A DNA stretch of 64,000 nt, from NCBI RefSeq assembly GCF_963677315.1, contig NZ_OY781939.1, positions 992,001-1,056,000 of the forward strand. The letters run 5' to 3'. The stretch is from an uncultured Sphaerochaeta sp. (lineage in GTDB: Bacteria > Spirochaetota > Spirochaetia > Sphaerochaetales > Sphaerochaetaceae). Each line of letters opens with the position of its first letter. Position 1 is the stretch's first letter. The translations under genes and the position numbers were made by a program. Shown here in pieces: positions 26,954-36,586 of this stretch. The notes under the pieces are model-generated. The model was not told the DNA's origin and did no database searches. It saw nothing but the letters and a program-made list of their open reading frames with translations.

Positions 26954-27014
26954 TCCATATCTTTCTCCATTGACTATGCATGCAAGAGTTAACACTATGT
27001 AAGGCGATAGAATT

Positions 27015-27047
27015 GAGAAAAGACCCCAGCAATTGGAGTCTTTTCTC
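27015..27047 (-). terminator. Terminator downstream of guaA
   Basis: gagaaaagac (27015-27024) pairs perfectly with gtcttttctc (27038-27047), and further G-C pairs extend into the loop. It lies 43 bases past the guaA stop. U-rich tracts lie on both sides, so it may work in both directions. Confidence 0.65.
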
Positions 27048-27089
27048 TCTTTTATAAAGAACTATACAAACTGTAATTTCCTTGTGGGA

Positions 27090-28643
27090 TTACTCCCACT
27101 CGATAGTCCCAGGAGGTTTGCTCGTGATGTCGTAGAGTACTCGGTTGACTCCCTGTACCTCATTGCAGATCCTGGCTGAAGCGTGTTGGAGCACTTCAGG
27201 AGGAAAGCGGAACCAGTCAGCAGTCATGGCATCTTCACTGGTGACAGCACGGAGGGAGCACACCTCTTCGTAGGTGCGTTCATCCCCTTGGACTCCCACG
27301 CTCTTGACTGGAAGCAAACAAGCCAAGGCCTGCCAGATATCATCATACAGATCGGCTTTGCGAATCTCCTCGATGAATATAGCATCAACATCACGCAGGG
27401 TATCCAGCCGTTCCTTGGTTACCTCTCCTACACACCTGACCCCGAGCCCAGGACCTGGGAAGGGATGACGATTCACCATCTCTTCTGGAAGCCCAAGCTC
27501 TCTTCCCAACGCCCTTACCTCGTCCTTGAACAGTTCACGAAGTGGTTCGAGCAGGTCCCATTTCAGATCTTCGGGTAATCCACCCACATTGTGGTGACTC
27601 TTGATGGTTGCAGAAGGACCACCTGAGGGGCTCTTGCTCTCGATTACATCTGGATAGAGCGTTCCTTGGGCAAGGAAGCTGATCTCCCCTGCCTTTCTCG
27701 CCTCATCATAGAAGGTATCGATGAATATCTTACCAATGATCTTTCGCTTTGCCTCAGGCTCTGTGACTCCCTTGAGCGCAGAGAGGAATGCATCCTCAGC
27801 ATCAGCATATTGGAGACGGATATTGTAGTGATCCCTGAACAGTTTCAGTACCATGTCCGCCTCGCCCTTGCGCAAGAGACCGTTGTTTACAAATACACAG
27901 ACCAACTGGTCGCCGATCGCCTCATGGATAAGTACCGCTGCAACAGCAGAGTCCACACCACCAGAGAGACCACAGAGTACCTGCTTATCTCCGACTTTCT
28001 CACGAATCTCCTGGACCGCCGTGCTGATGAAGGAACCCATATCCCAGTCCTGGTTTGCCTTACATACATCAAGGACAAAATTCTGCAGAAATTGGTTTCC
28101 TTCTGCCGTATGTACTACCTCGGGATGGAACTGAACTCCATAGAATTTCTTTTCATCATTTTCAATGACCGTGAATGGACAGTTCGGGGTACTACCGGTC
28201 TGTATGAATCCCTCGGGAAGTGAGGCAACGGCATCACCGTGGCTCATCCAGAGGCGGGAGTTCTCACTGATCCCCTTGAGCAGGGAAGCTTCCCTCTTAA
28301 GCACGGTAAGGTCTGCGAAACCATACTCACGCTTCAGGGGGCGCTCAACACTCCCTCCATTCTGGATGCTCATCACCTGCAAACCGTAGCAGATACCCAG
28401 GATGGGAATACCCAGGTCATAGATTCCATTATCTGGTCTGGGTGACCCTTCAGTGCGCACCGAAGAGGGGCCTCCACTGAAGATGATCCCTTTCGGTTTC
28501 ATGGCCGCAAGTTCTGCTGCCTTGATGGTATAGGGAACAATCTGGCTATATACGTGCATTTCACGTACTCTACGTGCAATCAACTGGCTGTATTGAGCCC
28601 CAAAGTCTAGTACAACGATGGTGTCATGGGGGAATTGTTGCAT
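27090..28643 (-). CDS. guaA: GMP synthase (glutamine-hydrolysing), 517 aa
   Basis: Converts XMP to GMP using glutamine nitrogen and ATP. The N-terminal class I amidotransferase has GICYGLQ with the nucleophile Cys and FHPEV with the His. The ATP pyrophosphatase has GLSGGVDSAVAAVL, and the C-terminal dimer domain ends SKPPGTIEWE. I chose the ATG at 28643, since agagga lies 6 bases upstream. The ATG 6 bases earlier abuts that site, and the frame open to 28706 is unsupported. It is last in a minus-strand run, 56 bases after the ECF S component. Confidence 0.96.
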   Translation of the reverse strand: MQQFPHDTIVVLDFGAQYSQLIARRVREMHVYSQIVPYTIKAAELAAMKPKGIIFSGGPSSVRTEGSPRPDNGIYDLGIPILGICYGLQVMSIQNGGSVERPLKREYGFADLTVLKREASLLKGISENSRLWMSHGDAVASLPEGFIQTGSTPNCPFTVIENDEKKFYGVQFHPEVVHTAEGNQFLQNFVLDVCKANQDWDMGSFISTAVQEIREKVGDKQVLCGLSGGVDSAVAAVLIHEAIGDQLVCVFVNNGLLRKGEADMVLKLFRDHYNIRLQYADAEDAFLSALKGVTEPEAKRKIIGKIFIDTFYDEARKAGEISFLAQGTLYPDVIESKSPSGGPSATIKSHHNVGGLPEDLKWDLLEPLRELFKDEVRALGRELGLPEEMVNRHPFPGPGLGVRCVGEVTKERLDTLRDVDAIFIEEIRKADLYDDIWQALACLLPVKSVGVQGDERTYEEVCSLRAVTSEDAMTADWFRFPPEVLQHASARICNEVQGVNRVLYDITSKPPGTIEWE

Positions 28644-28699
28644 GTGCATTCCTCTCTGTTTAGGTATATTCGGAGTATATCGAAAAGCTTCGGCAATGG

Positions 28700-29221
28700 C
28701 TACCAAGCAAGTGAACTGACCGGGGGATACGCACGTTTCACCGCCGCCGATACCGCAAGGCCAAGTGCGAACCCTACTGCACTCTGTGCGATGTTTCCAG
28801 GAATCTCAGCTGCAGCAACACTCACTGTGCTGATAAACAGGGCAGACAGTGCAAAATACCCAAGAGATACTGTTGCGATACAAACGAAGGCTGCGAGGGC
28901 TTTTCTTCCTAAGGATACAGCAACATCTCCCTGCTTCTGGACGATCAAGGCAACCAGGAGCCCTTCCACTCCATGGACAACAAAGCTGATAGGAGCCCAT
29001 TGTGCATACCCGCTGATCAGATCTGCAAGTGCCGTTCCAAGTCCTGCTGCTATGAACGCTGACCAGGGTCCAAACGTAAAGGCGATGAAGCAGATAGCCA
29101 CATCACAGAGATTCAAGTATCCTTTTGCCGTGGGGATACGCACAACCATCGTAAAAACCACTACCACTGCAGTCAGTACCGACACCATGGCAACTTTCAA
29201 AGCATTCCTATTTCCCTGCAT
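28700..29221 (-). CDS. ECF transporter substrate-binding S component, 173 aa
   Basis: Small integral membrane protein with about six helices. It contains VRIPTAKGYLNLCDVAI, FGPWSAFIAAGLGTALADLISGYAQW and FVVHGVEGLLVAL, as in the ECF riboflavin-type S component family. The ATG at 29221 has aggagg upstream, overlapping the end of the T component. The frame open to 29359 would put 46 residues inside that gene. The substrate is not readable; vitamins and purine-like compounds are both possible. It forms an operon with the T and ATPase genes. Confidence 0.85.
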   Translation of the reverse strand: MQGNRNALKVAMVSVLTAVVVVFTMVVRIPTAKGYLNLCDVAICFIAFTFGPWSAFIAAGLGTALADLISGYAQWAPISFVVHGVEGLLVALIVQKQGDVAVSLGRKALAAFVCIATVSLGYFALSALFISTVSVAAAEIPGNIAQSAVGFALGLAVSAAVKRAYPPVSSLAW

Positions 29222-29231
29222 ATACGGCCTC

Positions 29232-30002
29232 CTAGAAAAATATATTCGCAAACCAAAACGCCACTGGAATAATACAAGAGAAGAGAAAATGGATACATAC
29301 ATGACGATAAGCATCAAGGCTATGGTAACTGGTACGTCGCTCCTCTCTTCCAAATCCACGCATCTCCAGACTCATGGCAAGATTCGGGATTGATCTGAGC
29401 GCAACCACCAAGGCACTGGTAAGGGTCGGAACCAGGTCCTTGATTCGTTGGCCAAATTTCTTCTTTTTCTCATCCTCAGCCTCGCGTAGGCGATGAGACT
29501 CAGATATCTGGCTGAAACTATCCGCAATAAACGGAATATAGGTGAAGGCAAGTGTCACCACCAAGCTAGCCTTATAGGGAAGATGGTACCATCTCAGGGC
29601 AAGCATAACCTCATGCATAACCGTGGTGGCAAACAGCAAAGTGCACACGTAGGTAATACCAATAAAACGACTCATCAATCTCAAGGCTTGTTCCAAACCT
29701 TCAGTCGTGATCACGGTAAAATCACCAATGGAGAATAGTGGAGATCCATCCCGTACATTGAATGGCATGAAAAGCACCATAAAGAGTAGCATCGGCGAAA
29801 TGGAAACAAAGGTTCTCCATGCATGGCGCCAACCTGCATTGAAAGAGCCGGATAGAATAACCAAGCCGACCACAAGGGAGAGATGCAGCAGGGAGACAGG
29901 GAGGAAGAACCAGATACACATCAGGAGCATCAACAGGAGTTTTGCACGTGGGTCAAATCGATAGAGCCAACCCGTTCCTGCAATATACGTATTGGTCGTC
30001 AT
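29232..30002 (-). CDS. ECF transporter transmembrane T component (EcfT), 256 aa
   Basis: Couples the S component to the ATPase. N-terminal membrane helices include LYRFDPRAKLLLMLLMCIWFF, with FDPRAKL characteristic of the family. The cytoplasmic coupling region has SLEMRGFGREERRT, whose ARG/RGF-type motif docks in the ATPase groove. Its start overlaps the ATPase stop by 4 bases. Confidence 0.9.
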   Translation of the reverse strand: MTTNTYIAGTGWLYRFDPRAKLLLMLLMCIWFFLPVSLLHLSLVVGLVILSGSFNAGWRHAWRTFVSISPMLLFMVLFMPFNVRDGSPLFSIGDFTVITTEGLEQALRLMSRFIGITYVCTLLFATTVMHEVMLALRWYHLPYKASLVVTLAFTYIPFIADSFSQISESHRLREAEDEKKKKFGQRIKDLVPTLTSALVVALRSIPNLAMSLEMRGFGREERRTSYHSLDAYRHVCIHFLFSCIIPVAFWFANIFF

Positions 30003-31423
30003 ACTGCGCTCAGCCTCCCATCCTCAATCGTATAGGAACGTTGCGCTACCTTGTCGGCAAATTGCCGGTCATGGGTGATGAGTAAGATTCCTGCCCCATT
30101 ATGTCGCAAGTGGGCAATGATGGAAAGCGCACTTTGATAGGTCAAGGCACTGTCGAGTTCATCCAGAATATAGAAGGGACGGTCAAGAAGATAGTACACT
30201 GCTGCCTGGAGCGCCTTTCGCAGTGGATAGCTCATGGTAGTGGGGGTATCATCAAGATCGAGGGAGAACAGTTCAGCACAAGCAGCTACCTGCTTCTCTA
30301 CTTCTTTCCTGGACAGGTCAGAGCGACGTTTCAATGACCAAGAGAGCTCTTCTGCAACCGTAGGAAGAAAAATCTGTAGGTCCGGACTCTGGAATAAGTA
30401 CCCTACCCGTTTGGACAGTTGCTTTCCCTCATGTTGTTTTCCATCAATGACAATCTGTCCGGATAGGGGAGTATCCAAGCCACAGAGCAAGCGACTGAAA
30501 GAACTCTTGCCACTCCCGTTTGGTCCGACAAGGGTTACCAACTCTCCACTTTGCAGTTCAAAATGAGGTACTTCCAGTGTAAAATGGCCACTCTCGGTTG
30601 TGCTTACCCTGCTCCGCTCGGCTTGGAGTGACTGGCAAGAGAGCATTCGTCTTTGGGAAGATAATACGTGTTCTTTTTTCAGTGGGCTGGGAAGATCATC
30701 ACCACAGAGGTGCGCAAAGCGAGGAAGCAAGGTGTTTGTCTCCCCTTTTACAACAACTCCTTCATCGAGTAAGAGAACCTGGTCAAAAAGGTCATCAAAC
30801 TCACCAAGATACCGGCTTGCAAGCACCAGCACTGTCTTGTTGCTCGTTGTTATCAAGTCTTTGAGTTGGTCTCTCCAATGTTGATCCAGATCATCGAAGG
30901 CTTCGTCGAGCAACCAGAAGGAGGCATCAATAGCCTGCATCGTGGCAAGGAGCACCCTTTTGCGTTCCCCTCCACTGAGCTCCTGCTCACTACTGGTTCT
31001 CAAATCCTGGAGTCCCCACTGTGTGATTGCTTCCTCGATTCGTGCCTTCATGGTTTCTCTATCAATGCCCATCGACTCAAGGGGGAACGCAATCTCTTCC
31101 TCAACCGAGGTAGCTACAAACTGCTCTTGGGGGTTCTGGGAGACATAGGTGCATACAGGAAGGAGATCCCAGGGATCCAGATCTCCAAGTGATTTCCCAT
31201 AGAGATGTATCTCACCCTCCAGTTCTCCCGAGAAATATTTGGGGCAGACCCCACAAATGATCTTGGCGAGCGTAGTCTTCCCCCTGTTGAAGGGAGCAAG
31301 CAAGAGAGTCTTGCTTCCTGTAGGAATCTGCAGAGAGAGCCCACGAAAGAGTGGATCATTCTGTTTTCCTGTCCATGACTGGTAGGTGAAAGAGAGATGC
31401 TCAATGGAGAGTGCGTTGATCAT
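29999..31423 (-). CDS. ECF transporter ATPase, two fused ATP-binding domains, 474 aa
   Basis: Two ABC ATPase domains in one chain. Domain 1 has a poor Walker A (APFNRGKT at 43-50, lacking the first Gly) and no H-loop His, but a good signature LSGGE (149-153) and Walker B with LLDEAF. Domain 2 has a consensus Walker A (GPNGSGKS, 300-307), FYILDEL and ITHD, but a broken signature (MSYPL, 397-401). Sites at the interface would therefore be one canonical and one degenerate. The ATG at 31423 is preferred over the GTG two codons earlier, since aaggg lies at proper distance. Confidence 0.9.
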   Translation of the reverse strand: MINALSIEHLSFTYQSWTGKQNDPLFRGLSLQIPTGSKTLLLAPFNRGKTTLAKIICGVCPKYFSGELEGEIHLYGKSLGDLDPWDLLPVCTYVSQNPQEQFVATSVEEEIAFPLESMGIDRETMKARIEEAITQWGLQDLRTSSEQELSGGERKRVLLATMQAIDASFWLLDEAFDDLDQHWRDQLKDLITTSNKTVLVLASRYLGEFDDLFDQVLLLDEGVVVKGETNTLLPRFAHLCGDDLPSPLKKEHVLSSQRRMLSCQSLQAERSRVSTTESGHFTLEVPHFELQSGELVTLVGPNGSGKSSFSRLLCGLDTPLSGQIVIDGKQHEGKQLSKRVGYLFQSPDLQIFLPTVAEELSWSLKRRSDLSRKEVEKQVAACAELFSLDLDDTPTTMSYPLRKALQAAVYYLLDRPFYILDELDSALTYQSALSIIAHLRHNGAGILLITHDRQFADKVAQRSYTIEDGRLSAV

Positions 31424-31431
31424 GGTCACCC

Positions 31432-32172
31432 TTAGACTTGGCCGGGAAGTTCGTCAAACCGTTTGGCGATGGTTCCATAGACCGTTTCATGAAGCGTTGC
31501 AAGCTCTTCAGTGCTCAGATTGTTCGTGTAGATTGGTTTTCCAATGGAGACATATGCGTGAACACGCTTAAAGCCATGCAACTGTTCTAACCCAGCACGC
31601 AACCCCTTGATGGTCATGGGCACAATAACAGAGTTTGAGCGAGTAGCGAGTTTCAGACTCCCTTTTTTCAATTCTCCGATGCTCCCACTCTTGCTTCTTG
31701 TTCCCTCGGGGAAGATCAACATACTTTTTCCACTCTTGAGAAGTTCTACACCCCTGAGAATGGCATTGATGGCATCTCGTGGACTGATTCGGTTGATGAA
31801 GACACAGTCCAAGGCATAACACCAAAGATTGATGACAGGAATCCGTTTAACTTCTGCCTTTGCCATGATGGATGCCCAAAGATTGACCGGCCCTACGAAG
31901 GCAGCTATGTCGAGCATGCTCTGATGGTTTGCCATGTAGCATACTGACTGCTCCGGTGGAAGGTTCTCCTTTCCATCAACATGGACCTTAATCCCTAAGA
32001 AGAAAATGATCGAACTACCAATAAAGTGTCCACAAGCACGCAAATATCGATCCCCAGCTTTTCTGAAGCCCAGGAGGCGCAACAGGTAACCAAGAGGAAA
32101 TGCATACACAAGTGAAAGCGCTATAATTGGGATTACAAATAATCCTGCAAATGCTATGCGTATCTTCTTCAT
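31432..32172 (-). CDS. plsC: 1-acyl-sn-glycerol-3-phosphate acyltransferase, 246 aa
   Basis: Makes phosphatidic acid from lysophosphatidate and an acyl donor at the inner membrane. The catalytic HX4D is in MANHQSMLDIAAF, the glycerol-phosphate loop is in IFPEGTRSKSG, and VPMTIKG is a further family block. A hydrophobic N-terminal segment (IAFAGLFVIPIIALSLVYAF) anchors it. gggaggag precedes the ATG. It is 14 bases after the ABC exporter gene and 8 before the ECF ATPase. Confidence 0.92.
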   Translation of the reverse strand: MKKIRIAFAGLFVIPIIALSLVYAFPLGYLLRLLGFRKAGDRYLRACGHFIGSSIIFFLGIKVHVDGKENLPPEQSVCYMANHQSMLDIAAFVGPVNLWASIMAKAEVKRIPVINLWCYALDCVFINRISPRDAINAILRGVELLKSGKSMLIFPEGTRSKSGSIGELKKGSLKLATRSNSVIVPMTIKGLRAGLEQLHGFKRVHAYVSIGKPIYTNNLSTEELATLHETVYGTIAKRFDELPGQV

Positions 32173-32186
32173 GCATACTCCTCCCG

Positions 32187-33905
32187 CTAAGAAAAGTCCT
32201 GTGTCTTGTAGAGTTTTGCATACTGGCCATCGATTGCAAGCAACTGCTCATGGGTTCCAGACTCTACCAGTTTACCCTCATCAAGGACCAAGATGCAATC
32301 TGCATGTTTGACGGTTGTCAGACGATGGGCAATAACAATGGCTGTACGACCCTTGGACAGTCGGTGGAAGGCTTCATTGATCAACTCTTCACTCTCTGTA
32401 TCCAAGCTGCTGGTTGCCTCATCAAATATGAGAATCTGAGGATTTTTCAGGAATACCCGTGCAATGGAAATTCGTTGTTTCTGCCCACCGGAGAGCAGCG
32501 TACCTCTCTCCCCTACCTGGGTATCGAGTCCAAGTGGGAGTGAACGAACAAAGTCTCCAAGGTTTGCTGCATCGAGTGCCAGCCAGAGCTGATCATCGGT
32601 TGCATCAACCTTTCCGTACTTCAAGTTCTCCCGAATTGTGTCATCGAAGAGAAATACATTCTGCTGGACAAACCCAATATTCTGCCTGAGGGAGTGCTGT
32701 GTTAGTTCACGAATATCTTGCCCATCAATCATCACCTTGCCTTCGCTTGGCTCATAGAAGCGTGGTATCAAGCTGGCAAAGGTACTTTTTCCAGCTCCTG
32801 ACTCGCCTACCAATGCATAGGTAGAACCGCCTGGAACCGTGATATCCACATCCTTGAGGATTACCTCTGGAGAGTTTTCATAGGAGAATGAGACATGGTC
32901 GAAACTGACTGTCCCATCCTGGATTTTCAGGCTCTTTGCATCCTTCACATCCTGGATGTCCGGGTGTTCATCCATCACCTGGGTGAATCGCTCAAAGCTT
33001 GCCATGCCTTGCTGCAATTGCTCAGTGAAGTTGATCAGGCGATCAATGGGAGGGAGCACTACACCAACATAGAGAATGAAGGTGACCAAATCATAGGACT
33101 GCACTTTTCCCATGAATATCAACAACGTTCCCCCGGCGATGGTACAGAAGTAGTAGAGCTCACGGAAAAACCCCAAGATGGAGTGATAACTTCCCATCAC
33201 CTTGTACTGCTCCATCTTGCTGTCACGCAGGATATCGTTGACGTGGTTGAATTTGGCTTCTTGGTAGGACTCACGGCCATATGATTTGACCTCTCTGATC
33301 CCCATCAAGGAGTTCTCTACATTGCTGTTCACGTCAGCAACGGTTCGTCGTACTCGACGAAAGGTTGCCTTCATGCGTATTCCATAATACACCCCGTAGA
33401 ACACCATGATCGGCAGGGGTATAAGGGAAACCAGGGCAAGAGGAACACTGTAGCTGAACATAAGGATGTAAGAACCCAGAATGGTAGCAACGCTGATGAT
33501 CAAATCCTCAGGAGCATGGTGAGCCATCTCGGTGATCTGGAATAAGTCATTGGTGATACGACTCATCATATGCCCGGTCTTGGTCTTGTCAAAGAACCCG
33601 AAGGAGAGTTTCTGCAAGTGACCGAACAATTCGCTTCGCATATCGGTCTCCATCTTTACCCCAAGAATATGTCCCCAGGTCACCCGAATATACTGACAGA
33701 TTGCCTGCAATATGTAGATGAGGAGCATAAAGCCAAAGATGATGACCATATTCTTCAGATTCTGGTCAGGGATCTCCACCCTGAGCAGTTGTCTGGTCAA
33801 GGTGGGAAAGAGAATCGAAAGGATTGAAGCAAAAATTGCCACCCCCATATCAAGGAAAAACAATCCCTTGTATGGACGATAGTAGGCGATGAACCGTTTG
33901 AGCAT
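32187..33905 (-). CDS. ABC exporter, MsbA/multidrug type, 572 aa
   Basis: A single chain has six N-terminal membrane helices (about 1-310) and a C-terminal ATPase. The Walker A motif is VGESGAGKSTFAS. The Q-loop lies in IGFVQQNVFLFDDTIRENL, the signature is LLSGGQKQRISIARVFLKN, and Walker B is ILIFDEATSSLD. It would work as a homodimer exporting lipids or drugs. The position next to plsC suggests a lipid-linked role, but this is inference. It starts 1 base after the helicase stop. Confidence 0.92.
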   Translation of the reverse strand: MLKRFIAYYRPYKGLFFLDMGVAIFASILSILFPTLTRQLLRVEIPDQNLKNMVIIFGFMLLIYILQAICQYIRVTWGHILGVKMETDMRSELFGHLQKLSFGFFDKTKTGHMMSRITNDLFQITEMAHHAPEDLIISVATILGSYILMFSYSVPLALVSLIPLPIMVFYGVYYGIRMKATFRRVRRTVADVNSNVENSLMGIREVKSYGRESYQEAKFNHVNDILRDSKMEQYKVMGSYHSILGFFRELYYFCTIAGGTLLIFMGKVQSYDLVTFILYVGVVLPPIDRLINFTEQLQQGMASFERFTQVMDEHPDIQDVKDAKSLKIQDGTVSFDHVSFSYENSPEVILKDVDITVPGGSTYALVGESGAGKSTFASLIPRFYEPSEGKVMIDGQDIRELTQHSLRQNIGFVQQNVFLFDDTIRENLKYGKVDATDDQLWLALDAANLGDFVRSLPLGLDTQVGERGTLLSGGQKQRISIARVFLKNPQILIFDEATSSLDTESEELINEAFHRLSKGRTAIVIAHRLTTVKHADCILVLDEGKLVESGTHEQLLAIDGQYAKLYKTQDFS

Positions 33906-33906
33906 G

Positions 33907-35556
33907 CTACTTGTTTCTCCTGAACAACCGGGTGAAGAAATTCTGTTTCTTCTTCGTCTGGGTGGTCTCCTGCTTCTGAGTAACAGACGGCTTAGGGGCA
34001 GGGTCTTTTCTTACAGGACTCTCCTTCTTCACAGCAGGCTGGCTCTTCTTGGCCTCAGGGGCTCCTTCAGGGATCTGGCCACCTTCACTCTTGTACTGCT
34101 GTTTGTAGTAGGACAATCGCTCCTCAAGTGAGAGATTCTGGATCTCTGCGTAGCTTTTGGAGCCTGGACGACGACGTCTTTGAGGTTCCTGTGCTCTCTC
34201 CTGTCTTTCAGGTCTTGGGCCTCTGGGTTTGTTGTCTCGCTCATCTTTTGCACGCTTTGGACGGCCAGAAGATTGTGGCTTCCCTTTCCTGGGGCCTCTG
34301 GACCCACCACGGGAAGGTTTTGACCCACTTCTAGGTCCGCGACTCGGACGCCCACCATACTCGTCATCCCTTACCAAGTCCCTGAAGGAGTATGAGGCGC
34401 TCTTGTCCTCGACGGGTTCAAGGTCGCCCTCCTCAGGCCAGATTACGGGAATCTTCATCTGAATGAAGTTCTCTACTGCTTCAAGGTTGAATACATACTC
34501 TTCATCTGCGAAGGTAATGGATTTACCACTCTTGCCGGCACGGGCTGTACGGCCGATACGGTGAACGTAGTTCTCAAAATCATCAGGGATGTCGTAATTG
34601 ACAACCAATTCCAAGTCATCAATCTGCAACCCGCGGGCTGCAACATCAGTTGCCACAAGGAATCTAATCTTGCCTTCCTTCATGCGGTCGATTGTCTGCA
34701 ACCGCTTTGATTGTGGCAGGTCTCCCATCAGGTACTTGGTCGGGTATCCATTCAGTGAAAGCCGCTTAGAGACCTCAATGCATCGTGCCTTGGTATTGGT
34801 GAATACCAGACAGTTTTCAGGATTCTCTTTTTTCAGGAGTTGTAGAAAAAGCGAGAATTTCTCATCTTTTGCAACGTGAAACAACTCCTGGGTGATTGCT
34901 TTAACGGTAATTTCTTCAGGATTAACCTCAATCTCAGCTGGTTCATTCATGAACGACCAGGCAAGGTTACGTACCTTTGTACTGAGCGTTGCTGAGAACA
35001 ACATCGTCTGTCGTTCTGTGCAATCACGAAGCAAGCTGAACATCTTCTGGATATCGGGATAGAAACCCATATCGAACATTCGGTCTGCCTCATCAACTAC
35101 AAAGATGTCAAATTCTCTGAAGTCGATCTTATGCATCTTCTGGTAGTCAAGAATACGACCAGGGGTACAGACAAAAATATCACACCCCTTCTCCAGGATT
35201 TCATCCTGCTTCCCGTATCCTACACCACCAAAGAAACTTCCGATCGTGAGGTCTTCGATACCAGATCCCAGGAGGATGGTATCTTCCTCAATCTGAACAG
35301 CCAATTCACGGGTTGGAGCAACAATCAATGCCTTTGGTTTGCCCTTTCCAGCCTTTATGGCCTGGACAAACGATTCAAGAATCGTCAACACATACACTGC
35401 GGTTTTTCCGCTTCCAGTCATTGACTGGACCATGACATCACGACGAGAGAGGCTTGTGGGGAGTACTTTTTCCTGTACATTGGTACAGTCACTAAAGCCT
35501 GCAGTCTCGATGCCTTTGAGCACTTGCTCACTTAAGGGTAATTCGGTAAATTTCAT
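33907..35556 (-). CDS. DEAD-box ATP-dependent RNA helicase, 549 aa
   Basis: The helicase core holds MTGSGKTAVY (motif I), PTRELAVQ (Ia), VVDEADRMFD (II), SATLS (III), ATDVAARGLQIDDLE (V) and HRIGRTARAGK (VI). Residues from about 370 form a basic Arg/Gly/Lys/Pro-rich tail that would grip RNA non-specifically. Probably acts in ribosome assembly or mRNA decay. It heads the minus-strand run with the ABC exporter, plsC and ECF genes. Confidence 0.94.
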   Translation of the reverse strand: MKFTELPLSEQVLKGIETAGFSDCTNVQEKVLPTSLSRRDVMVQSMTGSGKTAVYVLTILESFVQAIKAGKGKPKALIVAPTRELAVQIEEDTILLGSGIEDLTIGSFFGGVGYGKQDEILEKGCDIFVCTPGRILDYQKMHKIDFREFDIFVVDEADRMFDMGFYPDIQKMFSLLRDCTERQTMLFSATLSTKVRNLAWSFMNEPAEIEVNPEEITVKAITQELFHVAKDEKFSLFLQLLKKENPENCLVFTNTKARCIEVSKRLSLNGYPTKYLMGDLPQSKRLQTIDRMKEGKIRFLVATDVAARGLQIDDLELVVNYDIPDDFENYVHRIGRTARAGKSGKSITFADEEYVFNLEAVENFIQMKIPVIWPEEGDLEPVEDKSASYSFRDLVRDDEYGGRPSRGPRSGSKPSRGGSRGPRKGKPQSSGRPKRAKDERDNKPRGPRPERQERAQEPQRRRRPGSKSYAEIQNLSLEERLSYYKQQYKSEGGQIPEGAPEAKKSQPAVKKESPVRKDPAPKPSVTQKQETTQTKKKQNFFTRLFRRNK

Positions 35557-35759
35557 TCGTTCTATATTTCGCCTTTATAAGTAATTGCAGTATTCGCAAT
35601 AAGAGAGGTTCTTTTTTCAAACCTTATAATAGTAAGATAGAGGAAATTAAAAGCCTTGTCCACCTCTGCTAAAAGTGAACAGAATATCCATGGTGAAAGA
35701 TCACAACCAATATTGGATTGTGTATTTTAGGTTTACCTCTCTAGAAAGGGAAAAGATGG

Positions 35760-36572
35760 TTAATCCTCCAGCTCCCACTGCCTGACAAGACTGCTGATCT
35801 CACGGGTTACGCTATAAGTCTTTCCAACAATGTTTCCATTGACGTGTGAAATTGGCATTGCAGCCATGCTGGTTGCGGAGATAAACAGCTCATCATAGAA
35901 ACCACCAACCACTTTGTTCAGAGAAGGTGCTTCGTAGCGTATCTGCAAACCCAACAGCTTTGCTGCCTTGATAACCCGATCCCGGGTTATACCCAGCAAG
36001 ACCTTCTCATCTTGTGCGGTGAAGAGCTGCCTATCCTTGATCGCAAAGAAGTTGGAACGTGTTCCCTCCAGGATTTTCTGTTCCTCATCAACCAGGAGTG
36101 CTTCAAAGCATCCCTGTCTCCTGGCTTCTTCCAGGGCAAGATAGTTCAAAAGGAGATTCCCCGTCTTTGCTCCAGGAAGCAGTCTCTCTCCTTCATACGT
36201 GAGTGATTTCACACCTTCTGTATAGAAGGATTCTGGATAGGTCAGTATCTCACTCGTGGTGATGAACAGCTGTGGTTGCTTGCCTCCATAGATCTGGATT
36301 CTCAGTGATGCTTTCTCAACCAGATCCACCTCGATCAGAGCATGTACCCAGGTACCAATCTCTTCCCGACTGAACGGATAGTCAAGATGTATAAGATTTG
36401 CAGAGTTCTCAAGCCTCAGGAGGTGGTCCTCCAGATGCACAGGGTGTGCCTGAATGACCCTAAGGGACTCATACACATAAAACCCTGACTGGATCTCTCT
36501 CTGGGTTACCGGTACTACTGCTTCACTTTGTAATATGATTTTTCCGTTGTAAACGGCATGTTCTCCAACCAT
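35760..36572 (-). CDS. Class IV aminotransferase (BCAT / D-amino-acid aminotransferase-like), 270 aa
   Basis: Fold-type IV PLP enzyme. The N-terminal YNGKIILQSEAVVPVTQREIQSGFYVYESL is typical. The PLP-binding Lys is K136 in GAKTGNLLLNYLALEEARRQG, followed by EALLVDEEQKILEGTRSNFF, and DELFISATSM closes the active site. Members include branched-chain and D-alanine aminotransferases and ADC lyase; sequence alone does not say which. aggag before the ATG overlaps the ftsK stop, so they are coupled. Confidence 0.85.
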   Translation of the reverse strand: MVGEHAVYNGKIILQSEAVVPVTQREIQSGFYVYESLRVIQAHPVHLEDHLLRLENSANLIHLDYPFSREEIGTWVHALIEVDLVEKASLRIQIYGGKQPQLFITTSEILTYPESFYTEGVKSLTYEGERLLPGAKTGNLLLNYLALEEARRQGCFEALLVDEEQKILEGTRSNFFAIKDRQLFTAQDEKVLLGITRDRVIKAAKLLGLQIRYEAPSLNKVVGGFYDELFISATSMAAMPISHVNGNIVGKTYSVTREISSLVRQWELED

Positions 36573-36586
36573 TTGGTTCTCTTCTC

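Noticed and set aside
26795..26995. 66-residue minus-strand frame across palindrome copies 2 and 3, reading RRKNADSAKIL and KMRIPQIFL
   Set aside because: It overlaps the ATPase start and promoter. Its repeated peptides are just translations of the palindromes, so it is not a likely gene.
25219..27000. Insertion sequence built on the ATPase gene
   Set aside because: No transposase motif and no target-site duplication could be seen. The copies face the same way rather than forming terminal inverted repeats.
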